Positions 1-8,443 of a stretch of DNA of 64,000 bases are shown here, piece by piece; positions within the stretch are counted from its first letter, which is position 1, and each line of letters opens with the position of its first letter. The notes below the pieces were generated by a model, which was given only the letters and a program-made list of their open reading frames with translations, ran no database searches and was not told the DNA's origin. The stretch is from contig NZ_JAFCJM010000035.1 of assembly GCF_018130955.1 (NCBI RefSeq), forward strand, positions 18,706-82,705, in the 5' to 3' direction. Source of the stretch: Bradyrhizobium liaoningense (GTDB taxonomy: Bacteria; Pseudomonadota; Alphaproteobacteria; Rhizobiales; Xanthobacteraceae). The position numbers and the translations under genes are program-made.

Positions 1-2097
1 CTGCACCTGCTGGCCGGCGATGAGTTCGTCATGCGCGCCGTTGCCGGTGTAGCTCCAGGCGCCGTTGGCATCGATGCTGAAGTCGCCATAGGTGCCGTGG
101 ACATTGCTCTGCGCCACGACATGGGCCTCGCCGGTGTCGGGGTCCACAATCGTCAGCTGACCGGAGGTGTTGAGCGTAGCCGCGGTGTCGCCTTCGGTAA
201 CGGACTTCGCGTCGGACGAAACCGTCGCCGCGTCATTGGTCCCGGTGATCGTCACCGTGACGGTGCCGGTCGCGGTGCCATCCTGGCTTGTCACGGTGAA
301 CTGGTCCTGCACCTGCTGCCCGGCGATGAGCTCATTGTGGGCGCCGTTGCCGGTGTAGCTCCAGGTCCCGTTGGCATCGATCGTGAAGTCGCCATAGGTG
401 CCGTGCGCGTTGTTCTGTGCGACGACATAGGCCTCGCCCGTGTCCGGGTCGGTGATGGTGAGCTGGCCGGAGGTGTTGAGCGCGGAAGCGGTGTCACCCT
501 CCGTCACGGACTTGGTGTCCGAAGAAACCGTCGCGGCATCGTTGGTGCCGGTGATCGTTACCGTCACCGTCCCGCTGGCGGTGCCATCCTGGCTCGTCAC
601 CGTGAACTGGTCCTGTACCTGCTGGCCGGCGATGAGCTCATTGTGAGCGCCGTTGCCAGTGTAGCTCCAGGCGCCGTTGGCATCGATGCTGAAGTCGCCA
701 TAGGTGCCGTGCGCGTTGGTCTGTGCGACGACGTGGGCTTCGCCGGTGTCGGGATCCATAATGGTCAGCTGCCCGCTGGTGTTGAGCGCGGCGGCGGTGT
801 CGCCCTCGGTGACGGACTTGGAGTCCGAACTGACGGTTGCGGTGTCGTTGGTCCCGGTGATAGTGACTGTCACGGTGCCGGTGGCGGTGCCGTCCTGGCT
901 TGTGACCGTGAACTGGTCCTGCACCTGCTGGCCGGCGATGAGTTCGTCATGCGCGCCGTTGCCGGTGTAGCTCCAGGTCCCGTTGGCATCGATGGTAAAC
1001 TCGCCATAGGTCCCGTGGGCGTCGGTTTGCGCCACGACATGGGCCTCGCCGGTGTCAGGATCCACAATCGTCAGCTGGCCGCTGGTGTTGAGCGCGGCCG
1101 CGCTGTCGCCCTCCGTGACGGACTTCGACTCCGAGCTGACGGTTGCCGCGTCATTGGTCCCGGTGATGGTGACTGTCACGGTGCCGGTGGCGGTGCCATC
1201 CTGGCTTGTGACCGTGAACTGGTCCTGGACCTGCTGCCCGGCGGTGAGCTCGTCATGCGCTCCGTTGCCGGTGTAGCTCCAGGCGCCATTGGCATCGATC
1301 GTGAAGTCGCCATAGCTGCCGTGCGCGTTGGTCTGTGCGACGACATGGGCCTCGCCCGTATCCGGGTCGGTGATGGTGAGCTGGCCGGAGGTGTTCAGTG
1401 CAGCCGCGCTGTCGCCTTCGGTGACGGACTTCGAGTCCGACGAGACTGTCGCCGCGTCATTGGTGCCGGTGATGGTGACCGTCACCGTCCCGCTGGCGGT
1501 GCCGTCCTGGCTCGTGACCGTGAACTGGTCCTGCACCTGCTGGCCGGCGATGAGTTCGTCATGCGCCCCGTTGCCGGCGTAGCTCCAGGCGCCGTTGGCA
1601 TCGATGCTGAAGTCGCCATAGGTGCCGTGCGCGTTGGTCTGTGCGACGACGTGGGCTTCGCCCGTGTCGGGATCCACAATCGTCAGCTGCCCGGAAGTGT
1701 TCAGCGCGGTAGCGGTGTCGCCCTCCGTGACGGACTTCGAGTCCGAGCTGACGGTTGCCGCATCGTTGGTGCCGGTGATGGTCACTGTCACCGTGCCGGT
1801 CGCGGTGCCGTCCTGGCTTACGACGGTGAACTGGTCCTGCACCTGCTGGCCCGCGATGAGTTCGTCATGCGCCCCGTTGCCGGCGTAGCTCCAGGCGCCG
1901 TTGGCATCGATGCTAAAGTCGCCATAAGTCCCGTGCGCATTGCTTTGCGCCACGACATGGGCCTCGCCGGTGTCGGGGTCCACAATCGTCAGCTGACCGC
2001 TGGTGTTGAGCGCGGCGGCGGTGTCGGTCTCGGTGACGGACTTCGAGTCGGACGAAACCGTCGCCGCGTCATTGGTGCCGGTGATGGTCACCGTGAC
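1..2097 (-). repeat. Tandem 306-bp (102-residue) VCBS units
   Basis: The same landmark (GATGAGTTCGTC and variants on the plus strand) recurs at 19, 325, 631, 937, 1243, 1549 and 1855, exactly 306 bases apart each time. Units are highly similar at the DNA level, which suggests recent unequal crossing over or gene conversion. Copy number may vary between strains and be hard to assemble. Confidence 0.95.
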
Positions 2098-2913
2098 CAT
2101 CTGAGTAGCCGTCGAGCCGTGGCTGTCGTTGATCGTCACCACGAAGCTCTCGGTGATACTCTGGCCTGCGGCGAGATACTGAGCAGCCGAATTGTTCAGC
2201 GTGTAGTGCCACTGCACTGAGCCGTTGGCGGCATTGAGCGCCTCGTTGCAAGGGTCGAGGGAGAAGGTACCGAGCGCAGTGGTGTTGGAAGCGGCCGCCG
2301 CGCACGAGGCCGAATGGTTGTCGCTGAGATCGGCGTCGTTGAAGCTGATGGTGCCGGCCGCGCACTGCGAATCCGAGAGATCCGGCGTGGTATTTGCATC
2401 TTCGACCACAGAGCCACTCTGCGCACTCGATGTGATAGAGACGAGGTCGTTTGCGCCATTGAACTGGAGTGTCACCGTCGCCCAACTGAGCGTGCCGTTG
2501 CCCAGCTGGATCGCGTAGGTAAATGTATCAGTCAGCGTTTGCCCGGCCGCCAGCGCCTGAAGCTGGGCGTTGATGTCGCCCTTATCGTAATGAACGGTGC
2601 CGTCCGACTCGATCCAGATGCGCGCACCGAGCGCGCTACGGTCACCGGTACCGACCATTCCGGCAGCGTCACTGCTGTACGCCACATCTTTGACCTGCAA
2701 ATCCGCAGGGGCGTAGTTCTTGGTGGACGCGGAGGCGCTCGTTCCGTCGTCCAGGGAGAACAGCGTCTTGGCCGCGCCGCCCAGATCATTTGCCAGCACA
2801 TTCAAGATAAGAATGTTGCTGGCGTCTTCCGTAAAAGAGAAAATGTCGTTGTTTGCCTGCGGAGTATTTCCGAAAGAAACCGTGCTGCCACCGCCCGTTG
2901 TCTGCGTCGCCAT
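1..2913 (-). CDS. VCBS-repeat secreted protein, 3' end outside the window
   Basis: About 971 codons are visible and no stop codon is reached before the window edge. The start ATG (2913-2911) has a clear GGAGGA ribosome binding site about 7 bases upstream. The N-terminal ~270 residues begin MATQTTGGGSTVSFGN and hold a cadherin/Ig-like region (residues NDIFSFTEDASN, then ITEDANTTPDLSDSQ-like strands). From about residue 270 it is a tandem array of VCBS domains with the hallmark strings VTVTITGTNDAA, GTYGDFSIDANGAW and QDQFTV. Such proteins are usually type I-secreted adhesins or matrix proteins with a C-terminal secretion signal, which here would lie outside the window. No signal peptide is visible, which fits type I export. 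Long open frames on the opposite strand are shadows of the repeats. Confidence 0.9.
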   Translation of the reverse strand, partial: MATQTTGGGSTVSFGNTPQANNDIFSFTEDASNILILNVLANDLGGAAKTLFSLDDGTSASASTKNYAPADLQVKDVAYSSDAAGMVGTGDRSALGARIWIESDGTVHYDKGDINAQLQALAAGQTLTDTFTYAIQLGNGTLSWATVTLQFNGANDLVSITSSAQSGSVVEDANTTPDLSDSQCAAGTISFNDADLSDNHSASCAAAASNTTALGTFSLDPCNEALNAANGSVQWHYTLNNSAAQYLAAGQSITESFVVTINDSHGSTATQMVTVTITGTNDAATVSSDSKSVTETDTAAALNTSGQLTIVDPDTGEAHVVAQSNAHGTYGDFSIDANGAWSYAGNGAHDELIAGQQVQDQFTVVSQDGTATGTVTVTITGTNDAATVSSDSKSVTEGDTATALNTSGQLTIVDPDTGEAHVVAQTNAHGTYGDFSIDANGAWSYAGNGAHDELIAGQQVQDQFTVTSQDGTASGTVTVTITGTNDAATVSSDSKSVTEGDSAAALNTSGQLTITDPDTGEAHVVAQTNAHGSYGDFTIDANGAWSYTGNGAHDELTAGQQVQDQFTVTSQDGTATGTVTVTITGTNDAATVSSESKSVTEGDSAAALNTSGQLTIVDPDTGEAHVVAQTDAHGTYGEFTIDANGTWSYTGNGAHDELIAGQQVQDQFTVTSQDGTATGTVTVTITGTNDTATVSSDSKSVTEGDTAAALNTSGQLTIMDPDTGEAHVVAQTNAHGTYGDFSIDANGAWSYTGNGAHNELIAGQQVQDQFTVTSQDGTASGTVTVTITGTNDAATVSSDTKSVTEGDTASALNTSGQLTITDPDTGEAYVVAQNNAHGTYGDFTIDANGTWSYTGNGAHNELIAGQQVQDQFTVTSQDGTATGTVTVTITGTNDAATVSSDAKSVTEGDTAATLNTSGQLTIVDPDTGEAHVVAQSNVHGTYGDFSIDANGAWSYTGNGAHDELIAGQQVQ

Positions 2914-4092
2914 AACTAAATCCTCCGGGTGATACGCCGTCCGCCTTCACGGACGTGCACAAATTGCACAATGGTGCGGTGATGGTCGGCTGCTGCCTTG
3001 CCCATACGGCTGAAGAAAAATGCCGTGCTGCCGAGCATGACTGTCGTCATGCTCGGGGCTTCGAAAATGCGGAAAGAAAGCACGTGACGAGCTCAAGCCT
3101 GTTTGGAGCTGGCGTCGCTCCGAACTCGCAATGGGATGTCCCGTGCACGGTCGCGGCCTGACAGGAGCGGGAGGTCCAGGGCCGAACCGTGCGCGACGGC
3201 TGGCGGGCCGTTCGCAAACAGCGCACCTAGCTCGATCGAAGGATCGCACGCTGCCCGAGAAGAACTGGAAATCGCCTGAGCCCGGTCGAATATTGTCTCG
3301 GACTCCCATGCAAAACGCGCGCACCTCATTCGCAACCCTCGTCTGCCAATGCAGAGCAGAGAGCCTCGCCGCAAAATCAATTCACGCAAATCGCGAGCGT
3401 TCGCTCGGACGAATGACATGTCCGCCCATAGCGTCGATCCGGCCAACTGTGCTGCGAAGTGACGCGAAAAGATTTAGAGCTGCATCCCCCTGCCCATACG
3501 TGTCCGGTCCTCGGTCCGCACACGTTTGCAATTATCGATCTGCAGTAATCTTCGGCTCCAGGAGCGACGACCGCGATCAGGGGCGATCACGATCATGCGT
3601 CCTCGGATTAAATCAAGCCTATTTTAAATTTTCGCGGTCGTCCATTTATTTGTTCGAGTTTTAATATTTAATTATTAATTCACAAAATCAACAGCAAAGA
3701 GGCGTCTTGCGCCGCCCTGGAAGGTGGCTCCGGGTATTTTAGGGGGTAACATCTTGATTTTGCGCAGCCTCTCGTTCCATGACATAACGGTCGGCGATAT
3801 TATTCGCGGCCCGGCGTCCTGTTCGGATTAAAGCGCCGATTTCCAGTCCGTAGAATTCCGTTATTTAATTGGTGTTTTAAGAGAGACGCAGGCGCGCAAT
3901 GGCGCGCTCTGCTACCCACGCATGGCGTCATCGGCCAAACATCGTCTACATCCGGCGCGCCGCGTTACTCGCGGCGCGCAAGGACGAAGCACGAAAGCAA
4001 CAGTCGCAAAACACTTTGCGCCAACCGCGATTGTTAATTTGCGTGCTCGACGCGATTCAGGCCTCCTTCGGCAAAGCTACCAGATGGGGGAA
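2914..4092. other. Long intergenic region with divergent promoters
   Basis: About 1.2 kb lies between the minus-strand VCBS gene and the next plus-strand gene. Open frames here (for example 3131-3664 plus) lack protein-like composition or a ribosome binding site, and I do not call them genes. An AT-rich stretch at about 3605-3695 stands out from the GC-rich surroundings and could hold promoter or nucleoid-protein sites. A perfect hairpin lies at 3031-3056 and is listed separately. I see no other structure. Confidence 0.5.
3031..3056 (-). promoter_or_regulatory. Perfect 11-bp-stem hairpin in the leader of the VCBS gene
   Basis: CCGAGCATGAC (3031-3041) pairs with GTCATGCTCGG (3046-3056) around a TGTC loop. 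It lies about 120 bases upstream of the VCBS start codon. Read on the minus strand it is followed about 11 bases later by a run of five T, so it could be an attenuator, a processed leader structure or a terminator of upstream transcription. The role is inferred. Confidence 0.4.
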
Positions 4093-4362
4093 ATGACCAG
4101 AATGATCCTGCGTGCTGTCGGCGCTGCTGTCTCGTTGCTGATCCTCCTTAACTCCGAAGCGTTTGCAGTGCGCAATCACAGTCCCACCGGGCGCGTATCT
4201 TGCGCGGAGGTGAGATACTACGTCGCGAAGTATTCGGCTCCGGTGGCCGAGATGTATGCCCGTCGTCACGGCGCCACCGACGCACAGATTGAGCGGGCGC
4301 GACGTTGTTTGGCGTCTAACGAATCGGCCGAAACCGAGCGGGGTCGCTCCTACACCGATTGA
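4093..4362 (+). CDS. Small exported protein of unknown function
   Basis: The 89-residue product starts MTRMILRAVGAAVSLLILL and has a typical Sec signal peptide, with likely cleavage after SEAFA. The mature part has two cysteines (SCAEVRYYV and RRCLASN) that could form a periplasmic disulphide. The frame is open further upstream, but a GGGGGA just before this ATG and the signal peptide favour this start; the ATG at 4102 is a possible alternative. It resembles the many short exported hypothetical proteins of rhizobia, and I do not recognise a named family. Confidence 0.6.
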   Translation: MTRMILRAVGAAVSLLILLNSEAFAVRNHSPTGRVSCAEVRYYVAKYSAPVAEMYARRHGATDAQIERARRCLASNESAETERGRSYTD

Positions 4363-4445
4363 ACGTTGTGCGATCTTGTTTCTAACCGGAGCGGAAGTCG
4401 GTCATGCGGCGGTCGCGCTGTTCCTGACAATCTGCGAGGTATTGG

Positions 4446-4577
4446 ATGCAGAAGAGCGAGAAGGACAGGGGAGGGGCAACCTCCGGCGGTTCGAAATCCG
4501 AGTGGGCGGGCTGGCTGAAAACGCACTACATCATGGCCAGCATGCGCACGGCATGTCTGATCATCACTTCACCCTGA
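4446..4577 (+). CDS. Possible 43-residue protein
   Basis: The frame begins MQKSEKDRGGATSGG and is preceded by GAGG with a 6-base gap to the ATG. The C-terminal half (YIMASMRTACLIITSP) is mildly hydrophobic. It is the only candidate gene in the 4363-4699 gap. Length alone gives no statistical support, so this is tentative. Confidence 0.25.
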   Translation: MQKSEKDRGGATSGGSKSEWAGWLKTHYIMASMRTACLIITSP

Positions 4578-4699
4578 TATAGGATCACACGGTCCGGCTC
4601 TATTGCGATACGCGATCTATATTGCGACGCGGAAATGAAAGCGCCACGTCAATTAGGAGGCAATCGATGCCCAAATGCGGAGCGCTGGCTCCCGCGCCT

Positions 4700-6328
4700 T
4701 TAGTCCGGTGGCAGTCTGTTGCTCGCTCCTTCGTCGCCGAGTGAAAGGACCGCCCTGGTTTTTCTCAATTCGTGCTGAAGTTTTGCAACATCGATGTCCT
4801 GCACGGGGCGTCGATCTCGCACGGCGAGCGCTGCGGCCACGCCAGCGGCCTGGCCGATGATCATGAACTGGGGCTCCATGCGCAATGAGGCGTAGGCAAC
4901 ATGGGAGGCCGACAGACATACCGGAACAAGTAGATTTTTGACCTCGTTGCTGCGAGGGGTGATCGCACGGTATGGAATCTCGTAGGGGCTCACCGGCACC
5001 TGCATGTCGCCTTCGTTGCGCACCGATCCGTCGGGCATTGCGATCCGCTGCACGTTGTGCGCATCGCTGTTGTAGGCTCCCATGCCGATCGAGTCCCATT
5101 TGGTCCTTCTGTCCTGTAGGTCGGCCTGTGTCAGGATGTAAGTGCCGATCATCCTGCGGCCTTCGCGGATGTACAACTCCCGTGGCCAATGGCCGGTGTC
5201 TTCGAATTCGTCCTTCGCAAGCCCCCATGAGCCAATCTCATTTCGCAGCCTCGTGGGCACCGCCGGGTCGTGCGCCAGGAAATAGAGCAGAGATTGCGTG
5301 TAGCGGAGGTGGTCGTCGCGAATCTGCCGCTTCTCGTCATAGGTCGCGTCGGGATAGGCCGAACTGTGGCCGATATAGTCGGTCGATATCGGGCCATTGT
5401 TGTTGAAATCCGCCTTGTGGTTTGGAATCCGGACCGGCATGAAGAAATCCCAAAGGCGCGGCTCGCGGCCCAGGTGACCCTCAAACTCCTTCAGGTACTT
5501 TGCGAGCAGCGCGAATTGCGCGGCGTCGTATCCGTCGGGTTTGGGGAGCGGCAGGCGATTGGCGGGATCGTCGGTCAGGATGAGACGGAAGTTATAGGCC
5601 TGCACCTTTCGATCACCGCTTCCCGCAGCTCCGAGCGGGCCATCGGAAATCTCCGGATAGAGATGGTGGTCGTCGCGATAGGCGAGGATGGGCCACGCAA
5701 ACTGGTGTTGTGGCGTCATCGCGCGCACGCCACCAAGACTCTCGCCATACGTGTTGCTGCTTTCCCGACCCCACGTGTACCCCGCGCCGGATTGCGACAG
5801 AACATCTCCGTTATAGCTGGCGTCGACGAACAATTGCGAACGCCAGATGCGTTCGTCCTCGGTGATGAGATGAACGATCCTGTGGTCCTGAACCCCAACG
5901 CCGTTCCGCTCGCGAACTCTGGCGTGGAAGATGACCCGGACTCCGGCTTCGCGAAGCATGTCGTCGAACACCTGCTCGGCCACGTGCGGCTCCGACAGCC
6001 ATGATGATGGCTGGGCGAGGTCGCGCCAACCATAGTGCTCGGCGACCCGCCGATAATACATCCGGGCGTATCCACCGATGATACGGTCGTCGCCAAGATC
6101 GGTCGCCGAGAGCCCGCCCGTGACCATTCCCCCGAGATGCCCACCCGGCTCGAGCAGGGTGACACGCGAGCCCTGCCTTGCGGCCGAATAGGCCGCCATC
6201 GTACCGGCCGCCGTGCCGCCATAGACGAGGAGATCGCTGAACAGTTCGGGTTCTGCATTGGATTGCGGGGAGACGATGATGAGCAGGATGCAGGTCAGGA
6301 TAGTAAGCATGGGACGCACCGTTGACAT
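4700..6328 (-). CDS. Exported FAD-dependent oxidoreductase
   Basis: The 542-residue product has an N-terminal signal peptide (MLTILTCILLIIVSP, cleavage near SNAEP). A dinucleotide-binding fold follows (LLVYGGTAAGTMAAYSAARQG) with the adjacent EPGGHLGGMVTGGLS typical of the FAD_oxidored (PF12831) family. The conserved C-terminal region (LLVPVCLSASHVAYASLRMEP, then IGQAAGVAAALA) completes the FAD site. GAGG lies 8 bases before the start. Family members are mostly periplasmic proteins of unknown substrate, some linked to polysaccharide breakdown. The EPS locus is nearby, but no shared operon is visible. The substrate is unknown. Confidence 0.85.
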   Translation of the reverse strand: MSTVRPMLTILTCILLIIVSPQSNAEPELFSDLLVYGGTAAGTMAAYSAARQGSRVTLLEPGGHLGGMVTGGLSATDLGDDRIIGGYARMYYRRVAEHYGWRDLAQPSSWLSEPHVAEQVFDDMLREAGVRVIFHARVRERNGVGVQDHRIVHLITEDERIWRSQLFVDASYNGDVLSQSGAGYTWGRESSNTYGESLGGVRAMTPQHQFAWPILAYRDDHHLYPEISDGPLGAAGSGDRKVQAYNFRLILTDDPANRLPLPKPDGYDAAQFALLAKYLKEFEGHLGREPRLWDFFMPVRIPNHKADFNNNGPISTDYIGHSSAYPDATYDEKRQIRDDHLRYTQSLLYFLAHDPAVPTRLRNEIGSWGLAKDEFEDTGHWPRELYIREGRRMIGTYILTQADLQDRRTKWDSIGMGAYNSDAHNVQRIAMPDGSVRNEGDMQVPVSPYEIPYRAITPRSNEVKNLLVPVCLSASHVAYASLRMEPQFMIIGQAAGVAAALAVRDRRPVQDIDVAKLQHELRKTRAVLSLGDEGASNRLPPD

Positions 6329-6628
6329 TGGTCAGCCTCGCACATGACTCGAACGGTTCCGGCAACATAGACGCGTTCAGCATGCGTTGTCGTAGTCGGA
6401 TATTGTGGGTTATCCGCGTTCGAATAGGGTCGGCAGCGCGGCATGCTTCGGGTCAAAGGAGCTTATTGACGACTCCCATCCCGCGATGTGTCGCGCGAAT
6501 CACGGATGATGGGCATCATCACAACTGCACAGGAAAATCAGGAGATGAACAATCTTTCGGCATCTGGAATCATCATGTCGTCACAACTCGCATGATCATG
6601 AGAGCGTGAACTATTCGGGACGAGCTCC
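6329..6628. other. Intergenic, no gene seen
   Basis: This gap between the divergent oxidoreductase gene and the small membrane-protein gene holds only fragmentary frames without ribosome binding sites. Promoters for both sides are expected here but none stands out by sequence. Confidence 0.4.
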
Positions 6629-6796
6629 ATGATCTCTGCACTGACCTCTGCGTCCATCTTCTTCGCTGGCCTGTTCGTCGGATACGCGTTGCGCGCGTCG
6701 CGTTCTCAGCAGCGGCTTGAACGGTTGGATCACGATGCGCTGCGCAGATCGAGGGCACCGACCACGACCTTTGGACACGCGCGCCGCGCGTTCTAG
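6629..6796 (+). CDS. Small single-pass membrane protein
   Basis: The 55-residue frame starts MISALTSASIFFAGLFVGYALRAS. It has one N-terminal membrane segment (about residues 5-22) followed by a basic cytoplasmic tail (SRSQQRLERLDHDALRRSR). The topology and composition look like a real small membrane protein, although the ribosome binding site is weak. It is followed 58 bases later by another small gene on the same strand, possibly co-transcribed. No function can be assigned. Confidence 0.45.
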   Translation: MISALTSASIFFAGLFVGYALRASRSQQRLERLDHDALRRSRAPTTTFGHARRAF

Positions 6797-6854
6797 TCGG
6801 CCCTGGAGTGTCTCCCACGCCTAGCGGACCACCTCTCTCCGGGCTGTCAAACAC

Positions 6855-7142
6855 ATGAGTGATCCCCAGAAGGATTCGCCGCGGCGGTATCTGGTCGACT
6901 CCGCTGGGCGGCGCGTGATCGTCGGGCTCTCTCTCGAAGAGACCATCGAGTTTGAAACTCTGGACAGCCCGGCGGCGCGCCGCCTGCCGAGCGCGCATCG
7001 TCTGCGCGACCAGCGCGATGTCGGCGCCAAGGAGCGCGGGCAACGCTGGCTCGAGCTCTATGCCAAGCACGAGCAAGCCTGGATTCGATGGATTGCCGAG
7101 AGCCGCGCCCGCCAGGACTGGCAATCGCGCCCGCCGAGCTAG
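6855..7142 (+). CDS. Hypothetical protein, 95 residues
   Basis: The soluble, charged product begins MSDPQKDSPRRYLVDSAGRR. It contains VIVGLSLEETIEFETLD and a C-terminal helix rich in Trp, Arg and Glu (RWLELYAKHEQAWIRWIAES). The even, amphipathic composition supports a real gene. The frame agrees with the small upstream gene on the same strand. I do not recognise a family. Confidence 0.55.
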   Translation: MSDPQKDSPRRYLVDSAGRRVIVGLSLEETIEFETLDSPAARRLPSAHRLRDQRDVGAKERGQRWLELYAKHEQAWIRWIAESRARQDWQSRPPS

Positions 7143-7220
7143 AACGGGAGCTCTTCCGTTTGGCGGCAGGGGTGCTGAACACGCTCCCTACATATAATGT
7201 GTCGATGCCGGCGGGCAGCC

Positions 7221-7955
7221 TCAGATCGCGAGCATGCTGGCGCCCTGGATGCTCATCAGCGTGAGATTTCCCGTCGCATAGGCGCCGGTGTCGATGTTGG
7301 CGCGATTGGCCAGGAGTTCGGCGGCCCGCACGGGCGTATGGCCGTGCACGACATATTTGCCGAAATCCTTTTCACATTGCAGGAACTCGTCGCGAATCCA
7401 CAGCAGGTCGGCTTCCTGCTGCTTGGCCAGGGGAACTCCGGGCCGCACGCCGGCATGCACGAAGAAAAAGTCCCCGCACGTGAAACTCAGCCGCAGGTTG
7501 TCGAGGAACTCGACGTGCTCGGTCGGCATCACCTGTAACAGGCGGCGCAGCAGCGCGGCGGGATCGTCCTTCTGCGAGTCGGGCGCAAGCCCATAGGACA
7601 TCAGCGTCTGCGCGCCGCCGACACGAAGCCAGTCGTCAAACCGGGAGGGGTCCTCCATGACGTCGACCAGAATGGCTTCGTGATTTCCCTTCAGGAAGAT
7701 CGCGTTGCCGCGGCGGCTGCGTTCGACCAGCAGGTCGAGCGTCGATCGCGTATCCGGCCCGCGATCGATAAAGTCCCCCATGAACACCTCGATTGCGTAG
7801 GGCGGCCGGCTGTTGATGAGGTCGGCATCGATCACCCGCAGCATCTGCTCGAGCAGATGCGCGCAGCCGTGAATGTCGGACATCGCGTAGATGCGAAGCC
7901 CCTCGGGCAGTGTCGGCTTTGTTCGTGGCGGACGAGGCCGCTGGAGGGGAACCAT
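7221..7955 (-). CDS. Metallophosphoesterase, serine/threonine phosphatase type
   Basis: The 244-residue product carries the full calcineurin-like metal-binding set: DIHG (residues 27-30), GDFIDRGPDT (about 60), GNHE (about 90) and VVHGHTPV (about 205). This layout matches bacterial serine/threonine protein phosphatase 1 / diadenosine tetraphosphatase-like enzymes, which are cytoplasmic. It is transcribed divergently from the EPS-initiating transferase across a 488-bp gap. The substrate (phosphoprotein or Ap4A-like) cannot be decided from sequence. Confidence 0.85.
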   Translation of the reverse strand: MVPLQRPRPPRTKPTLPEGLRIYAMSDIHGCAHLLEQMLRVIDADLINSRPPYAIEVFMGDFIDRGPDTRSTLDLLVERSRRGNAIFLKGNHEAILVDVMEDPSRFDDWLRVGGAQTLMSYGLAPDSQKDDPAALLRRLLQVMPTEHVEFLDNLRLSFTCGDFFFVHAGVRPGVPLAKQQEADLLWIRDEFLQCEKDFGKYVVHGHTPVRAAELLANRANIDTGAYATGNLTLMSIQGASMLAI

Positions 7956-8443
7956 GAGACGCCGAGCGGCCCGGGTCAGGTGATCAGATCTCGGCGGGCG
8001 GCGGCCAAGAATCCACGCGAGATGTTAACGTCGAAGAGTTTGTGCGCGCGAGGCGTTTGTAGTGCTTCGGGAACGGGAACGCGAGTTTCATGTATGGGGG
8101 AGAGCTACAACGCGTGTTCGACTCGCATGTTCCGGGAACCAGTGCAATTTTTTCCGCGTCGACGCCGATACGTGCGCGCAAGAGGTGATGTGATGCGAAC
8201 CGTGGCACGTTGCGCATCAAGTTTCAGCATCACGACACTTTCAAGAAAAGGATCTTAGAAAATCGTAAACTGCGCACATCTCTGCGCTGCAAGAAATTTG
8301 CGTGCAACGCCACAATGTCGCTGCGATCAGTTAACACGCTCTAGAGCGAACATCGAAAATCGTCGCGATCGCGACGCGCATCGTCTGCTTCAGAATCTCG
8401 TCTGCTCCTGGAAGCAACGTCAATCGACATCGAGAGGGTTCGA
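7956..8443. promoter_or_regulatory. Divergent intergenic region upstream of the EPS-initiating transferase
   Basis: No convincing gene is seen in these 488 bases. AT-richer stretches lie near 8225-8320. GAGAGGG with a 5-base gap precedes the downstream ATG at 8444. Promoters for both flanking genes are expected here, but I cannot place -35/-10 elements with confidence. Confidence 0.4.

Noticed and set aside
1..2100. CRISPR-like regular repeats
   Set aside because: The 306-bp period is in-frame coding sequence with no short repeat-spacer structure and no cas genes nearby.
31..2220. 729-residue plus-strand open frame with repeats
   Set aside because: It is antisense to the VCBS array. The minus-strand frame has a ribosome binding site, VCBS hallmarks and family homology; the plus frame is open only because the repeats are GC-rich and identical.
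3131..3664. 177-residue plus-strand frame
   Set aside because: Composition rich in Arg/Ser/Pro with no domain, no ribosome binding site, and lying across an AT-rich promoter-like tract.
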